64,000 nucleotides of DNA from Micromonospora sp. NBC_01699 (GCF_036250065.1 NZ_CP109199.1:2046001-2110000); one strand, 5' to 3'. Shown: positions 34,775 through 43,764, counted from the stretch's first letter. The notes: generated by a model from the letters alone, not told the origin. Numbers and translations are program-made.

Positions 34775-36279
34775 GCCCGCGTAGCGGCCTGCGGCGCCGG
34801 TCCGTCGCCCCGCCGGCCGCCCCCGGCCGGTCCGACGGCGGCGGGGACCGGGCCGGCCGGAAGCGGTTCTTCCTGACATTGAGCCTGCGTACCCGGTTGA
34901 TGGTGATCGGCGTCGCGGGGCTGGCCGCCGGGTTGTTCGTGGGTGGGGTGCTGCTGGTCGGCGCGCTCGGCTGGGCGCTGCAACGCACCGTCGACACCGA
35001 GGCGTTCAAGACCGCCGACGCGGTTGCCATGCTGACCGCCGAGAACGCCCTGCCGGACCCGCTTCCGGTCGCCGGGGCCGAGGTACGGGTCCAGGTGATC
35101 GACCAGCGGTCGCGGATCCTGGCCGCCAGCATTGACGCCGATCGCCTGGTGCCGATGCTGAACCGGGAGCAGCTCGCCCGTACCCACGATCGGTCCGGGG
35201 TCTACATCCCCGGTCGGCAGATCGGCCTGACCGGCCCGGTACGCGTGGTCGCGGTGCCCGCCGGGCCGCCCGACGACCCGCAGACCGTACTGGTGGCGAA
35301 GTCGATGACCGACGTGGCGCACAGCGTGAAGATGGTCCGGGCCATCCTCCTGGTCGGGTTCCCGCTGCTGCTGGTCCTGCTCGCGGTGGTGGCCTGGCGG
35401 GTGATCGGCGCGACCCTGCGTCCGGTGGAGGCGCTGCGGGCCGGGGCCGAGGAGATCACCGGCGGTGCCCGGCCGGGACAGTTGCCGGTACCGGCGTCCC
35501 GCGACGAGATCCATCGGTTGGCGGTCACCCTCAACGGCATGCTCGACCGGCTGGAGTCGGCCCGGGTACGTCAGCGGGCCTTCGTCGCCGACGCCGCCCA
35601 CGAGTTGCGCAGCCCACTGACGAACATGCGTACGCAGTTGGAGGTGGCGCAGCACCTCGGCGCCCGTACGGACTGGCCGGCGGTCGCCGACGACCTGCTC
35701 GCCGACACCAAGCGGCTGAGCCGGCTCGTCGACGACCTGCTGCTGCTCGCGCGGGCGGACGACGGAACACCCCGGCCGCGCAGGTCGAGCGGCCCGGTCG
35801 AGCTGGTGGAACTGGTCGTCGGTGTGGCCCAGCGCTACCCGTCGCCGCCGGTACGGGTCGAGCCGCCGGACGGCCCGGTGTGGGTGCAGGGGGAGCCGGA
35901 CGCGTTGGACCGGGTGCTGGCGAACCTGCTCGACAACGCCGTACGGCACGCGGCCGGCGAGGTGGTGGTGGCCGTGCTGCCGCAGCCGCAGGACGGCGCG
36001 GACTGGCACCTGGTGACCGTCACCGATGACGGTCCGGGCATCCCGGCGGTGGACCGGGACCGGGTGTTCGACCGGTTCACCCGGCTGGACGACGCCCGTA
36101 CCCGGGACAGCGGCGGTGCCGGCCTGGGCCTCGCCATCGTCCGCGAGCTGGTACGCCGGCAGGGCGGCACGGTCCGGCTGGCCGACGCGGGCGCCGACGC
36201 CGGTGGTACCCGTTCCGGCGCCGGCCCCGGCCTGCGGGTGGAGGTGCGCCTCCCGGCGGCGGCCCGGTTGCCCGATTGA
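34771..36279 (+). CDS. sensor histidine kinase
   Basis: 502 residues from ATG 34771. A basic cytosolic start, TM1 (about 45-70), an extracytoplasmic sensor domain (about 70-190), TM2 (VRAILLVGFPLLLVLLAVVAWRVI without its ends), HAMP (about 212-262), a DHp domain with phospho-acceptor H277 (DAAHELRSPLTNM), and a HATPase domain with N-box NLLDNAVRHA, G1 DDGPGIP and G2 GGAGLGLAI. It is the partner of the overlapping response regulator. The sensor domain shows no recognised ligand-binding motif. The 3' end converges with the TPR/Fn3 gene only 27 bp on. Confidence 0.95.
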   Translation: MSPRSGLRRRSVAPPAAPGRSDGGGDRAGRKRFFLTLSLRTRLMVIGVAGLAAGLFVGGVLLVGALGWALQRTVDTEAFKTADAVAMLTAENALPDPLPVAGAEVRVQVIDQRSRILAASIDADRLVPMLNREQLARTHDRSGVYIPGRQIGLTGPVRVVAVPAGPPDDPQTVLVAKSMTDVAHSVKMVRAILLVGFPLLLVLLAVVAWRVIGATLRPVEALRAGAEEITGGARPGQLPVPASRDEIHRLAVTLNGMLDRLESARVRQRAFVADAAHELRSPLTNMRTQLEVAQHLGARTDWPAVADDLLADTKRLSRLVDDLLLLARADDGTPRPRRSSGPVELVELVVGVAQRYPSPPVRVEPPDGPVWVQGEPDALDRVLANLLDNAVRHAAGEVVVAVLPQPQDGADWHLVTVTDDGPGIPAVDRDRVFDRFTRLDDARTRDSGGAGLGLAIVRELVRRQGGTVRLADAGADAGGTRSGAGPGLRVEVRLPAAARLPD

Positions 36280-36306
36280 CCGGCGTGACCGCGGTGGCGG
36301 CTCCGG

Positions 36307-38391
36307 TCAGCTGGCCCCGGACCGGTTGGTGCAGACCGGCTTGGTCCGGCCGACCAGGTCCACCGAGTAGACGACGGCCACCGTGAAGCAGTAGTCGGTG
36401 TTCCGGTTCAGCGAGTAGACGATGAAACTGGTGGTCCCCGGCGCCAACTCGTAGATCGCCCGTGGGTCCTGGCCGGTGCGTCCGGCCGACACCACTATCG
36501 GGCCCTCGGCGCCGGGCGGGTAGACCCAGCTCAGGTTCACGCTGTCCCGGCTGTCCCGGATCGCCAGGGCGGTGGGCGGTGCACCGGGGGAGACCTGCGG
36601 CCCGGCGACCGGGCCGGGCGGTGCGCCGGCCCCGGGCGTCGTACTCGCGGCCGGGCCGCTCGGCGTCGGCCCGGTGGGGCCGGTCGGGTCCGGGTCCGAG
36701 CCGCTGGTCAGGGCGAACCCGGCGACCACGGCGACCGTGCCGAGCAGCACCACGACCAGGCCGGCGACGATAACCGGCAGGGTCCGCCGCAGTGGTCGGC
36801 GCGGCGGCTGGTAGATCCGGACCGGCACCTTGGCCTGCGGGCGGCGCTCCGGCAGGTGCCTGGTCCCGCCGGCTTCGCGGGACGGCTCCCGGCCACCGCC
36901 GGGGTCGGCCGCCATGCCCGGTACGGCGGGCGGCAGCGGGGACGATCCGGCACCCGGTGTGCCGCGGCTCCAGCCGGTGTCGGGCGGTGCGTGGTCCCAA
37001 CCGGCGCCGGGCGGTGCGTGGTCCCAGTCGGTGCCGGTGGGTTCGCGGGCCCAGGAGTCGTTGTCCGGGTCGGCGGGGTGCTCGGTCCGCCAGCCGGCCC
37101 GGCCGGTGGACGTCCAGCCGGCCCGGTGGTCGTCGAGGCCGTCGACGGGCTCGTCGGCGGGGTCGGACTCGGCCCGGTCGGGCGGCCACCACTGGTTGTC
37201 CCGGTCGGCCGGGCGGTTGTCGGACGGGGGGTAGACGGTGTCGGCCGACGACGCGCCGGGGCCGAACGGCCCGTGGTCGACCGGGAGCCGGGGCGGTGGC
37301 ACGCGGGGCGGCGGCATCCTGGGCGGTACGGCCGGTGGTGGCGGCTCGGTCGGCGCGGTGTGGCTGCCGCCCGGAATCGGGTACGCCTGCGCCGCGGCGG
37401 CGTAGCTGTCGGCCGGATCGGGGTAACCGGCGCCGGTGGAGGCGTCCGACGGCGCCGGATACCCGACCGCAGAGGAATGCTCGGCCGGCGCCGAATACCC
37501 GGTGGAGGAATGCTCGGCCGCCACCGGGTAGGCGCTGGGGGAGGCCGGGGCCGGGTACGCGGCGGGGGAGGTCGGGGCGGGGTACGTGTCGGCCGGGGCC
37601 GGATACGTGGCGGCGGCGGACGGGTAGGTGTCCACCGGTCCGCCGGTGCGGGTGCCCGTTTCCGTCGCGCCATCGGGATCGGCCGACTCGCCGTCCCGGC
37701 AGGTGTGGTCGGGATTCGCCGCCGCTCGGGCGAGGGCCGCCACCTGGATGGCGAGCGGATGGTCGGCGGTCAGGTGCTCCCGGCACAGCTCCCGGGCCAG
37801 GGCCAGGTGCTCGTGTGCCTCGGTGAAGTGGCCGCAGTCGCGCTGCATCGAGCCGAGCCGGGCGAGCATCCGGATTCCGCTGACGTGGCCGTCGCCGTAC
37901 ACCTCGCGGTGCAGTTCCCAGGCGTCCTCAAGCCGGTTTCGGGCGAGTTGGCACTCGCCCTGGGCGTACTCCACCGTGGCCAGGTCGGCGTGGGCGGCGA
38001 GCACCCGCAGGGATTCCGGGCCGTCGGTCGCGGTCAGCTCGATGATCACGTCGCGGTAGAGCCGGGCCGCCCGTTCATGACTGCCGACCCGGTGCAGTAC
38101 GGCCGCGAGGGTGGCCGCGCTGGCGACCGTACGCTGGTCGGCCGGGCCGTAGAGCCGGTCGGCCGCGGCGTACGCGAACGCGGCCCAGCCCCGGGCGGAG
38201 TGCGGTTCGCCGAGGGCGACCAGCACCCTTGCCTGGAGCCCGGCCGCCTCGACCAGTTCGGGTGAGGCGTTTGCCGGGCTGGGATCGGCGCTGTTGAGGG
38301 CGGCACCGAGCAGTTCCTGCGCGCCGGCGAGGTCGCCGGAGGCCACGAGCTGTTGCGCCTGGGGGGTGAGATCGCCGAAGCCGGGAGACAC
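36307..38391 (-). CDS. TPR / fibronectin type III single-pass membrane protein
   Basis: 694 residues from GTG 38391. Residues 1-230 are helical TPR-like repeats (RAARLYRDVIIELTATDGPESL, LARNRLEDAWELHREVYGDG). Residues ~235-515 are a low-complexity Pro/Ala/Tyr/Ser linker with YPAP repeats. A single membrane helix (about 540-565, PVIVAGLVVVLLGTVAVVAG) follows an Arg-rich stretch. A fibronectin-III domain (about 610-694) is predicted outside, with NLSWVYPPGAEGPIVVSAG. TPR inside and Fn3 outside suggests a link between a cytosolic scaffold and the cell surface. Function is unknown. Confidence 0.8.
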   Translation of the reverse strand: MSPGFGDLTPQAQQLVASGDLAGAQELLGAALNSADPSPANASPELVEAAGLQARVLVALGEPHSARGWAAFAYAAADRLYGPADQRTVASAATLAAVLHRVGSHERAARLYRDVIIELTATDGPESLRVLAAHADLATVEYAQGECQLARNRLEDAWELHREVYGDGHVSGIRMLARLGSMQRDCGHFTEAHEHLALARELCREHLTADHPLAIQVAALARAAANPDHTCRDGESADPDGATETGTRTGGPVDTYPSAAATYPAPADTYPAPTSPAAYPAPASPSAYPVAAEHSSTGYSAPAEHSSAVGYPAPSDASTGAGYPDPADSYAAAAQAYPIPGGSHTAPTEPPPPAVPPRMPPPRVPPPRLPVDHGPFGPGASSADTVYPPSDNRPADRDNQWWPPDRAESDPADEPVDGLDDHRAGWTSTGRAGWRTEHPADPDNDSWAREPTGTDWDHAPPGAGWDHAPPDTGWSRGTPGAGSSPLPPAVPGMAADPGGGREPSREAGGTRHLPERRPQAKVPVRIYQPPRRPLRRTLPVIVAGLVVVLLGTVAVVAGFALTSGSDPDPTGPTGPTPSGPAASTTPGAGAPPGPVAGPQVSPGAPPTALAIRDSRDSVNLSWVYPPGAEGPIVVSAGRTGQDPRAIYELAPGTTSFIVYSLNRNTDYCFTVAVVYSVDLVGRTKPVCTNRSGAS

Positions 38392-38449
38392 GTCCCATCG
38401 TGCTGGTCCAGCGACGTTCAGTACAAGGGGCCGATGGGGGGCAGTTTGG

Positions 38450-38914
38450 TCATGATGCCGGACGTTTCGGGTCGAGATGGTCGACCAATGCTTCGCTGAT
38501 CCGCCGCAGTTGGTCGATCTGTGCTGGGCTGAGCGGATCGAACAGGTGCCGGCGTACGCCCTCGACGTGTCCGGGTGCGGCGGCGGCGAGGGCCGCGAAT
38601 CCGGCGTCGGTGAGGACGGCGTTCTGCCCGCGCCGGTCGGTGGGACAGTTCTCCCGCCGTACCCAGCCGGTCTGCTCCAGTCGTCCGACGGCGTGGGACA
38701 GGCGGCTGCGGGACGACCCGGTCGCGTCGGCGAGTTCGCTCATCCGCAGCCGGCGGCCGGGTGCCTCGGAGAGGTGCACCAGGATGACGTAGTAGGCGTG
38801 TGGCACACCGGCGTCGTGTTGGAGCTCCCGGTCGAGCGTCTCCATCAGCGACTGGGTCGCGGCGAGGAAGGTCCGCCAGGTGCGCTGTTCGTCGGGATCG
38901 AGCCACCGGGTCAT
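38450..38914 (-). CDS. MarR-family transcriptional regulator
   Basis: 154 residues from ATG 38914. A winged helix-turn-helix occupies ~30-110 (RRLRMSELADATGSSRSRLS, GRLEQTGWVRRENCPTDRRG, where the wing DRRG is diagnostic). Dimerising helices lie at both ends. It is divergent from the VOC gene; the 57-bp spacer holds a perfect operator-like palindrome, so it most likely represses both genes until a phenolic, oxidant or other ligand binds. There is one Cys in the wing (ENCPTD), of possible redox relevance. Confidence 0.92.
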   Translation of the reverse strand: MTRWLDPDEQRTWRTFLAATQSLMETLDRELQHDAGVPHAYYVILVHLSEAPGRRLRMSELADATGSSRSRLSHAVGRLEQTGWVRRENCPTDRRGQNAVLTDAGFAALAAAAPGHVEGVRRHLFDPLSPAQIDQLRRISEALVDHLDPKRPAS

Positions 38915-38933
38915 GGACGGAGTCTAGCCCGCT

Positions 38934-38951
38934 TAGTTGAACGCTCAACTA
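38934..38951. promoter_or_regulatory. MarR operator candidate TAGTTGA-N4-TCAACTA
   Basis: A perfect 7-bp inverted repeat (38934-38940 / 38945-38951) with spacer ACGC lies in the middle of the 57-bp divergent spacer. This AT-rich sequence is typical of MarR operators, which often contain a core like TTGA-N4-TCAA. Confidence 0.85.
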
Positions 38952-38971
38952 TCTCGCGCTACCGTGGGCGC

Positions 38972-39493
38972 ATGGGTATCCATCGGCTCAACCACGCCGT
39001 CCTCTTCGTCAGCGACGTCGCCCGCAGCGTCGCCTTCTACCGCGACGTGCTCGGCTTCCGGCCGGTCGCGATGACCCCGGACAACTTCGCCGGTGCCGCG
39101 TTCCTCCAGGCGCCGGGTTCCACCAACGACCACGACCTCGGCCTGTTCGAGCTGGGCGCGGGCGCCGGACCGTCGGCCGCCGGGCGCAGCACGGTCGGGC
39201 TCTACCACCTCGCCTGGGAGGTCGACACGCTGGACGAACTCGCGGCCACGGCGGTCCGGCTCGGCGAGGTCGGCGCGCTCGCCGGCAGCTCCGACCACGG
39301 CACCACCAAGAGCCTCTACGCCCGTGACCCGGACGGGTTGGAGTTCGAGGTGGTCTGGCTGGTCCCGGCCGACCGGCTCGACGACGCGGCGCTCGCCGCG
39401 CGCAAGCGGATCGGCCGGCTCGACCTCGATCGGGAGAAGCAGCGGTACGGCGGCCAGACGCGCGGCGGCGTCGGCATCTCCGTACCGGTCTGA
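38972..39493 (+). CDS. VOC-family (glyoxalase/dioxygenase-like) protein
   Basis: 173 residues from ATG 38972. Two beta-alpha-beta-beta-beta modules of the vicinal-oxygen-chelate fold: HAVLFVSDVARSVAFYRDVLG and LYHLAWEVDTLDELA. Metal ligands fit H8 (LNHAVLF), the His in GLYHLAWEV and the Glu in GLEFEVVW, as in extradiol catechol dioxygenases (CatE-like) and glyoxalases. The pairing with a divergent MarR regulator is typical of catechol or quinone detoxification genes; that role is inferred. Confidence 0.88.
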   Translation: MGIHRLNHAVLFVSDVARSVAFYRDVLGFRPVAMTPDNFAGAAFLQAPGSTNDHDLGLFELGAGAGPSAAGRSTVGLYHLAWEVDTLDELAATAVRLGEVGALAGSSDHGTTKSLYARDPDGLEFEVVWLVPADRLDDAALAARKRIGRLDLDREKQRYGGQTRGGVGISVPV

Positions 39494-39560
39494 GCGGCGG
39501 CCCGGCTCGACCGGGCGGGGCGGATGTGACAGCACCGGCGGGGCACGGTAGAACCGCAGC

Positions 39561-40595
39561 ATGGTTCCCGATCCGATCGCCGGCCTCGTCCGTGAGCTGC
39601 TCGTCCGTCAGGTTGCCGAGTGGGCGCCGGGCGCCCTGCACCGGGGCCGCCGGGCGACCGTCGTGTACGCCTACGGCGGCCCGGACACCGGCACGGTCGG
39701 GTCGGTCCTGCGGGTGTTCACCGGGCTGGCCGAGCCGTTACGGGGCCGCCGGCTGGCGGTGGTGGTGCTCGCCGCGCAACCGGGTGACCCGGGGCTCGCC
39801 GCCGACCAGTCCGGCCTGCCCGCCGAGGTGAGCCTGTACGCCGTACCCGGTGCTCCGGACCGGCTGGGCGTGGTGCTCAAGGCGGCCGGCGCGGCCGGTG
39901 CCCCGGTGCTGGCGCTGCTCGACGCGAGCGACGGACCGACGCCGTCCCCGGCCACGTTCGCGGCGCTGGCCGCCGGCCGGCCGGCGGAGTTGCTGCTGAT
40001 CCTCGGCGACCGGTCCCGCGCCGGGTCGGATCACCGCCGCACGCTGCCGGAAGCCGGATTCGACCTGGTCAGCGAGGTGGAACTGGTCACCGAGCCGGAT
40101 CCGGGCGCCGAACGCGAGGCGGGCGCCGAACGCGAGGCGGGCGCTGAGCCGGATCCGGGCGCCGCGCCGGGTCGGGCCGGTGGGGCGGATTCGGCGGGTG
40201 TGCCGGGGCGCGGGTCGCGGCTGGTGGTCTTCGGCACCTCGTCCGGCAAGCGGTTGGAGGCGTTCAAGGACGGGATCTGGGCGCTCGGCCACGGCACCGG
40301 GGTGCGCTACCGCGACCCGTACGGGCCGGGGCCGTCGGTGGACGTGCCGCCGACGGCCCCGGACCCGCTCGGGTCGCGGCTGCTGACCCGGCTCGCCACC
40401 GGTGGTCCCGCCACGGTCAGCGAACTACGTCTGTTCACGGTGACGCGGACCGTCTACCGGGCAGAGGACGCCAACCGGGCGTTGACCGGACTGCTCGCCG
40501 CGGGTCTGGTCAGCCGGGAACCCGCGACCGGGCGGCTCGGCGGCGACGTACTGGTCGAGGCGGTCGGGCCCGTACCGGACCCGGCGGTCGGCTGA
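39561..40595 (+). CDS. hypothetical protein, two-domain, with 18-bp internal repeats
   Basis: 344 residues from ATG 39561. The N-terminal ~170 residues have alternating strands and helices (TVVYAYGGPDTGTVGSVLRV, LAVVVLAAQPGDPGLAAD) of a Rossmann-type appearance, but with no motif I can name. A hydrophilic repeat EREAGAEREAGAEPDPGA (around 183-200) forms a linker. The C-terminal half (FGTSSGKRLEAFKDGIWALG, then SELRLFTVTRTVYRAEDANR) ends in a likely winged-helix segment (LTRLATGGPATVSELR...). It has a faint similarity of arrangement to three-Cys-motif partner proteins; I am not sure. Confidence 0.7.
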   Translation: MVPDPIAGLVRELLVRQVAEWAPGALHRGRRATVVYAYGGPDTGTVGSVLRVFTGLAEPLRGRRLAVVVLAAQPGDPGLAADQSGLPAEVSLYAVPGAPDRLGVVLKAAGAAGAPVLALLDASDGPTPSPATFAALAAGRPAELLLILGDRSRAGSDHRRTLPEAGFDLVSEVELVTEPDPGAEREAGAEREAGAEPDPGAAPGRAGGADSAGVPGRGSRLVVFGTSSGKRLEAFKDGIWALGHGTGVRYRDPYGPGPSVDVPPTAPDPLGSRLLTRLATGGPATVSELRLFTVTRTVYRAEDANRALTGLLAAGLVSREPATGRLGGDVLVEAVGPVPDPAVG

Positions 40596-40615
40596 CCGTT
40601 TCCCGGCTTCGGAAC

Positions 40616-40650
40616 CGCTGCGGGGCCGGCGGGTCACCGGCCCCGCAGCG
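40616..40650. terminator. perfect 14-bp convergent terminator
   Basis: CGCTGCGGGGCCGG (40616-40629) pairs with 40637-40650, loop CGGGTCA. It lies between the hypothetical gene at 39561 (plus) and the DUF4236 gene (minus). Confidence 0.85.
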
Positions 40651-40662
40651 AGGTTCGGGGAG

Positions 40663-40836
40663 TCAGCGCTTGTCCTGCTTCCAGGACAGCGGTCCGGGCA
40701 GGTCGACGCGGTGTGCGCGAGCCCTGGAGTTCCACGACCAGCGTCCGATCTTGATGCTCCATGAGGAAAAGCCGTTTTCGGTGAAGTTCAGGATCAGCGG
40801 GCCGTACTTCTTGCGCTTGCGGAACATCAGACCCAT
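40663..40836 (-). CDS. small DUF4236-like protein
   Basis: 57 residues from ATG 40836, with GGGAGC upstream. The N-terminus MGLMFRKRKKYGPLILNFTE, followed by GFSSWSIKIGRWSWNSR, matches the layout of DUF4236 proteins (a short basic start, then strand-turn-strand with SxSI and Gly). Function is unknown. A longer frame to 40995 exists, but the extra part looks non-coding. The upstream region (40837-41368) holds only promoters. Confidence 0.7.
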   Translation of the reverse strand: MGLMFRKRKKYGPLILNFTENGFSSWSIKIGRWSWNSRARAHRVDLPGPLSWKQDKR

Positions 40837-41368
40837 GGCTGTGCTCCCTTCGTTGGAACGTCTATGTCGGGGGACGGCTCGAAGGTTCCCCCGGCGCCGG
40901 TCCGGCAAACCTCCGGCCGTCCTCATCGGACGGTCGGGACCCGGCGACAGCCCCGCCGACCACGAGAAGCATCGATATGTAATCCTACTTAACACGTGGA
41001 GATAGAGGAGTTTTTCTGGGCATCATGTCGCGAGTCGATCTGTTAGCTGATCAAATGTCCCGAATGGTGGATGGGGGTTGACCGGTTCACCCGGCAGCGG
41101 CAGCATGGGGGGAGGCGATGGCGGGCCGCGCCTGTCAATCCCATTTCCCACGACCGCGTTCTCCTGCGGCCAACCCGGTCCGTCCGGCAGGTCACCGCCC
41201 CCGCCGTCGAGCTGGTCCGAACCCCGTGCCGCACAGCCACCGGTAGCGGTCGCTCCCGCTCCGGTCGTCGGCCGCCGCTGTCCGAGACCACGCTCCCTGA
41301 TCCGTTGTGCAGCCCGGCCGCCACCCGCCCTCGGGTGAGTCGACCCAGCAACGCTGAGGAGGGACACC
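40837..41368. other. 532-bp non-coding spacer
   Basis: A divergent spacer between the DUF4236 gene and the FMN-reductase gene. The central part (about 40960-41060) is AT-richer than its surroundings and includes AACACGTGGAGATAGAGGAG, a plausible but unsupported promoter/leader. I see no gene, RNA or repeat. Confidence 0.5.
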
Positions 41369-41890
41369 ATGATCGTCACCGTGTCCGGCGATCCGCGTCC
41401 GCAGTCATCCACCCTGGACCTGGCCGAACGGGCCAGTGCCGCGATCGCCGCTCACCTCGGCCAACCGGCACCGGTCACCGTCGACCTCGCCTGGCTGGCC
41501 CCGCACCTGCTCGTCCCGGACAGCCCCGAGGTCACCAAGGCGGTGGACCTGATCTGTCGGGCCAGTCTGCTGGTGGTCGCCACGCCGACCAGACAGGGCG
41601 GCTACGCGGGCGTACTCAAGCTTCTGGGGGAGGCCCTGCCCGCCGCCGGCCTGCTCGGGATCGGCGCGGTGCCGGTGGTGACCGCACCCGAGCCGCGCGG
41701 CACCCACGAGACACACCGGCAGCTCGCCGACTGGCTCACCGCCCTGGGCGCGTCGGTGGTGGACCCGCCACTGCTGGTGCCGGACACCCTCGCCGCCCGG
41801 CCGAGAGCGGTGGCGCTGGCGTACGCGGCCCGGCTCTTCAGCGACCGAGCCGCCGTACCGAGCCGCCGCGCGGTACGACTGTCCGCCTGA
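41369..41890 (+). CDS. NADPH-dependent FMN reductase-family flavoprotein
   Basis: 173 residues from ATG 41369 after GAGGAGG. A flavodoxin-like fold: the first strand and phosphate loop (VSGDPRPQSSTLDLAERASA), the second strand with LLVVATPTRQGGYAGVLKLL (typical SsuE/ArsH family, PTxxGGY), and VVTAPEPRGTHETHR. Family members reduce FMN with NAD(P)H or act as NADPH-dependent quinone reductases. It is convergent with an Rrf2-type regulator. The substrate partner is not apparent. Confidence 0.9.
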   Translation: MIVTVSGDPRPQSSTLDLAERASAAIAAHLGQPAPVTVDLAWLAPHLLVPDSPEVTKAVDLICRASLLVVATPTRQGGYAGVLKLLGEALPAAGLLGIGAVPVVTAPEPRGTHETHRQLADWLTALGASVVDPPLLVPDTLAARPRAVALAYAARLFSDRAAVPSRRAVRLSA

Positions 41891-41917
41891 CGGGTCCCGC
41901 CCCTCGGGGCGGCCCGG

Positions 41918-42373
41918 TCAGCGTGGCTGCCAGGCGTCCGGCCGGGTGGTCAGTTTCCGTACGTGCGCGGGCATCCGACCACTGACCAGTTCGGCGAGGC
42001 TCACCTCGTCCACCACGTCGCGTACCGCCGCCCGGACCGCGACCCACAGTCGGGGCAGGTTCTCGGCGGCACCGTCGTACCGGGTCTCCTCGGGGCGCAG
42101 CCCGCGTACGCCGGCAAGCGGGCCGTCGACGGCCCGCAGGATCGTCCCGACGCTGACCTCGCGGGGTGGATTGGCCAGGGTGTAGCCGCCCTCCGCGCCC
42201 CGCTGCGCCCGCACGATGCCGGCGCGGCGCAGGTCGGCGAGCACCGCTTCGAGGAACTTGCGCGGCATGTCCTGCTGTTGGGCGATGGCCTGGGCCGACA
42301 TCAGCGACGGGTACGCCGAGGCGAGACTCAGTGCCGCCCGGACCGCGTAGTCGCCGCGCGCTGAGATTTGCAC
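41918..42373 (-). CDS. Rrf2-family transcriptional regulator lacking cluster cysteines
   Basis: 151 residues from ATG 42373. The N-terminus MQISARGDYAVRAALSLA and the winged helix (AQAIAQQQDMPRKFLEAVLA, RAQRGAEGGYTLANPPREVS) are diagnostic of Rrf2. The Cys-triad of iron-sulfur members (IscR, NsrR, RsrR) is absent: the segment around LRPEETRYDGAAENLPRLW has no Cys. It therefore belongs with non-cluster Rrf2 proteins such as CymR, and may sense a metabolite or protein instead. Convergent with the FMN-reductase gene. Confidence 0.92.
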   Translation of the reverse strand: MQISARGDYAVRAALSLASAYPSLMSAQAIAQQQDMPRKFLEAVLADLRRAGIVRAQRGAEGGYTLANPPREVSVGTILRAVDGPLAGVRGLRPEETRYDGAAENLPRLWVAVRAAVRDVVDEVSLAELVSGRMPAHVRKLTTRPDAWQPR

Positions 42374-42421
42374 GACTCCATCATGCCTGCGGACACCGCC
42401 GAGCAGGCAGCAGGCTCGCTC

Positions 42422-43609
42422 TTATCCGAATACGGACGCGTGCTTCGGCGAACCGACCAGCGGGCCGGGCCCGACCGGACGCTGTCCCGGCACCCGCTGT
42501 TGGCCGCTCGCCCCGCTCCCGCCGCCACTCCCGGCCCCGTTACCGCCGCCGCCACTCCCGGCCCCGCCACTCCCGGCCCCGCCACTCCCGGCCCCGGCAC
42601 CTCCGGCACCGTTGCCGCCGGCCGCGCCGATGCCGGCGAGCGGGGATGGGCCGGCGCCGCCGAGTGCCACTCCCGTACCGCGGCCGGCGTGCGGGTCGCC
42701 GCGGTCCAGACCGGCCCGGAAATTACCCGGGCTCTGGCCGACCTCGCGCTGGAAGAACCGGCCGAAGTTGGTCGGCTCGGGGAAGCCGAGCCGGCGTCCG
42801 ACGTCGGCGATCGGCTCGTCGGTCGCCGCCAGCAGCCGCCGGGCCTGCAACGTCACCCGGTCGTCGACCAGCTGCTTGGCGCTGCGGCCGGTCGCCGCCA
42901 GGCAGGCGCGGGTCAGCGTACGCACCGAGCAGCCCAGCCGGGCGGCGTAGTCCTCCACCCGCCGGCTGCTCCGGTAGTGCTCCTCGATCTCCCGGCGCAG
43001 CCGCCGGTAGGTGTCGGTCGACTCCGCGTTCGTCTGGCGGGCCGACGCGGGTACGGGTGCGGTGGGAACCGGTCGGGTGGCCGAGGGTACGGCCGCCGGA
43101 CCGGCGGGCAGCAGGGCCAGTCGGAGCAGTAACACCGCGAGCTGGTGGCGGAGCAGTTCGGCGGCGAGTGGGCCGCCGCCGTGACGCTGGCAGTCCACCA
43201 CCAGTTGGCTCACCTCGTTGATCACCGCATCCTGGTCCTCACCGGCGAGCTGCCAGTGGACGGCACCGAACGGAACGCCGGTGCCGCCGTCGGGGGCGAG
43301 TCGGGCCAACGCGTCACCCGTCCAGCAGACCACCACCGCGTCCAGCCCGCTCGGGCCGTCGGCGCGGATCAGCTGTCCGGGCCGGACCAGGATCAGCGTG
43401 CCGGGTCGGCACTGGTACGTGCGGAAGTCGACCTCGTACGTCCCGTGCCCGACGGTCACCAGGACCAGCACGTGGTGGTCGAGCAGCAGCGGTCGGCCCG
43501 GTCCGGGATCGACCGCCAACTCGCGCAGCGTCGTGGTGCCGATGCCCGCCCATTCCGGTACGGAGGCGGACCCGGCCGTGTCGGGGGAAGTCTGACCGAA
43601 ACGGACCAT
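42422..43609 (-). CDS. AraC-family transcriptional regulator with a Gly-rich tail
   Basis: 395 residues from ATG 43609. The N-terminal cupin-like sensor (about 40-165; CRPGTLILVRPGQLIRADG) precedes two HTH motifs (about 205-305): VEDYAARLGCSVRTLTRACL and DVGRRLGFPEPTNFGRFFQR, typical of AraC/XylS. Beyond residue ~310 comes a Gly/Ser/Ala tail (GGAGAGSGGAGSGGAGSG and on), ending PVGSPKHASVFG, not part of the family. The tail DNA is a set of CCACTCCCGGCCCCG-like repeats (about 42530-42620), so it may be a recent expansion. No adjacent target identified. Confidence 0.88.
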   Translation of the reverse strand: MVRFGQTSPDTAGSASVPEWAGIGTTTLRELAVDPGPGRPLLLDHHVLVLVTVGHGTYEVDFRTYQCRPGTLILVRPGQLIRADGPSGLDAVVVCWTGDALARLAPDGGTGVPFGAVHWQLAGEDQDAVINEVSQLVVDCQRHGGGPLAAELLRHQLAVLLLRLALLPAGPAAVPSATRPVPTAPVPASARQTNAESTDTYRRLRREIEEHYRSSRRVEDYAARLGCSVRTLTRACLAATGRSAKQLVDDRVTLQARRLLAATDEPIADVGRRLGFPEPTNFGRFFQREVGQSPGNFRAGLDRGDPHAGRGTGVALGGAGPSPLAGIGAAGGNGAGGAGAGSGGAGSGGAGSGGGGNGAGSGGGSGASGQQRVPGQRPVGPGPLVGSPKHASVFG

Positions 43610-43764
43610 CCGCCTGACGGTAGCGGCAGCTCAACCGTCGCGCATCTGCGCGCGCCGAGGCGTGACTGATCGATTGCGCTGTGCTGACCGGATGGGACCA
43701 TCGAGAACCCGGCCGGCGGCCGGTGCCGTACGGGCGGGTCGGATCGGGCCGCCGGCGGTCGCGG

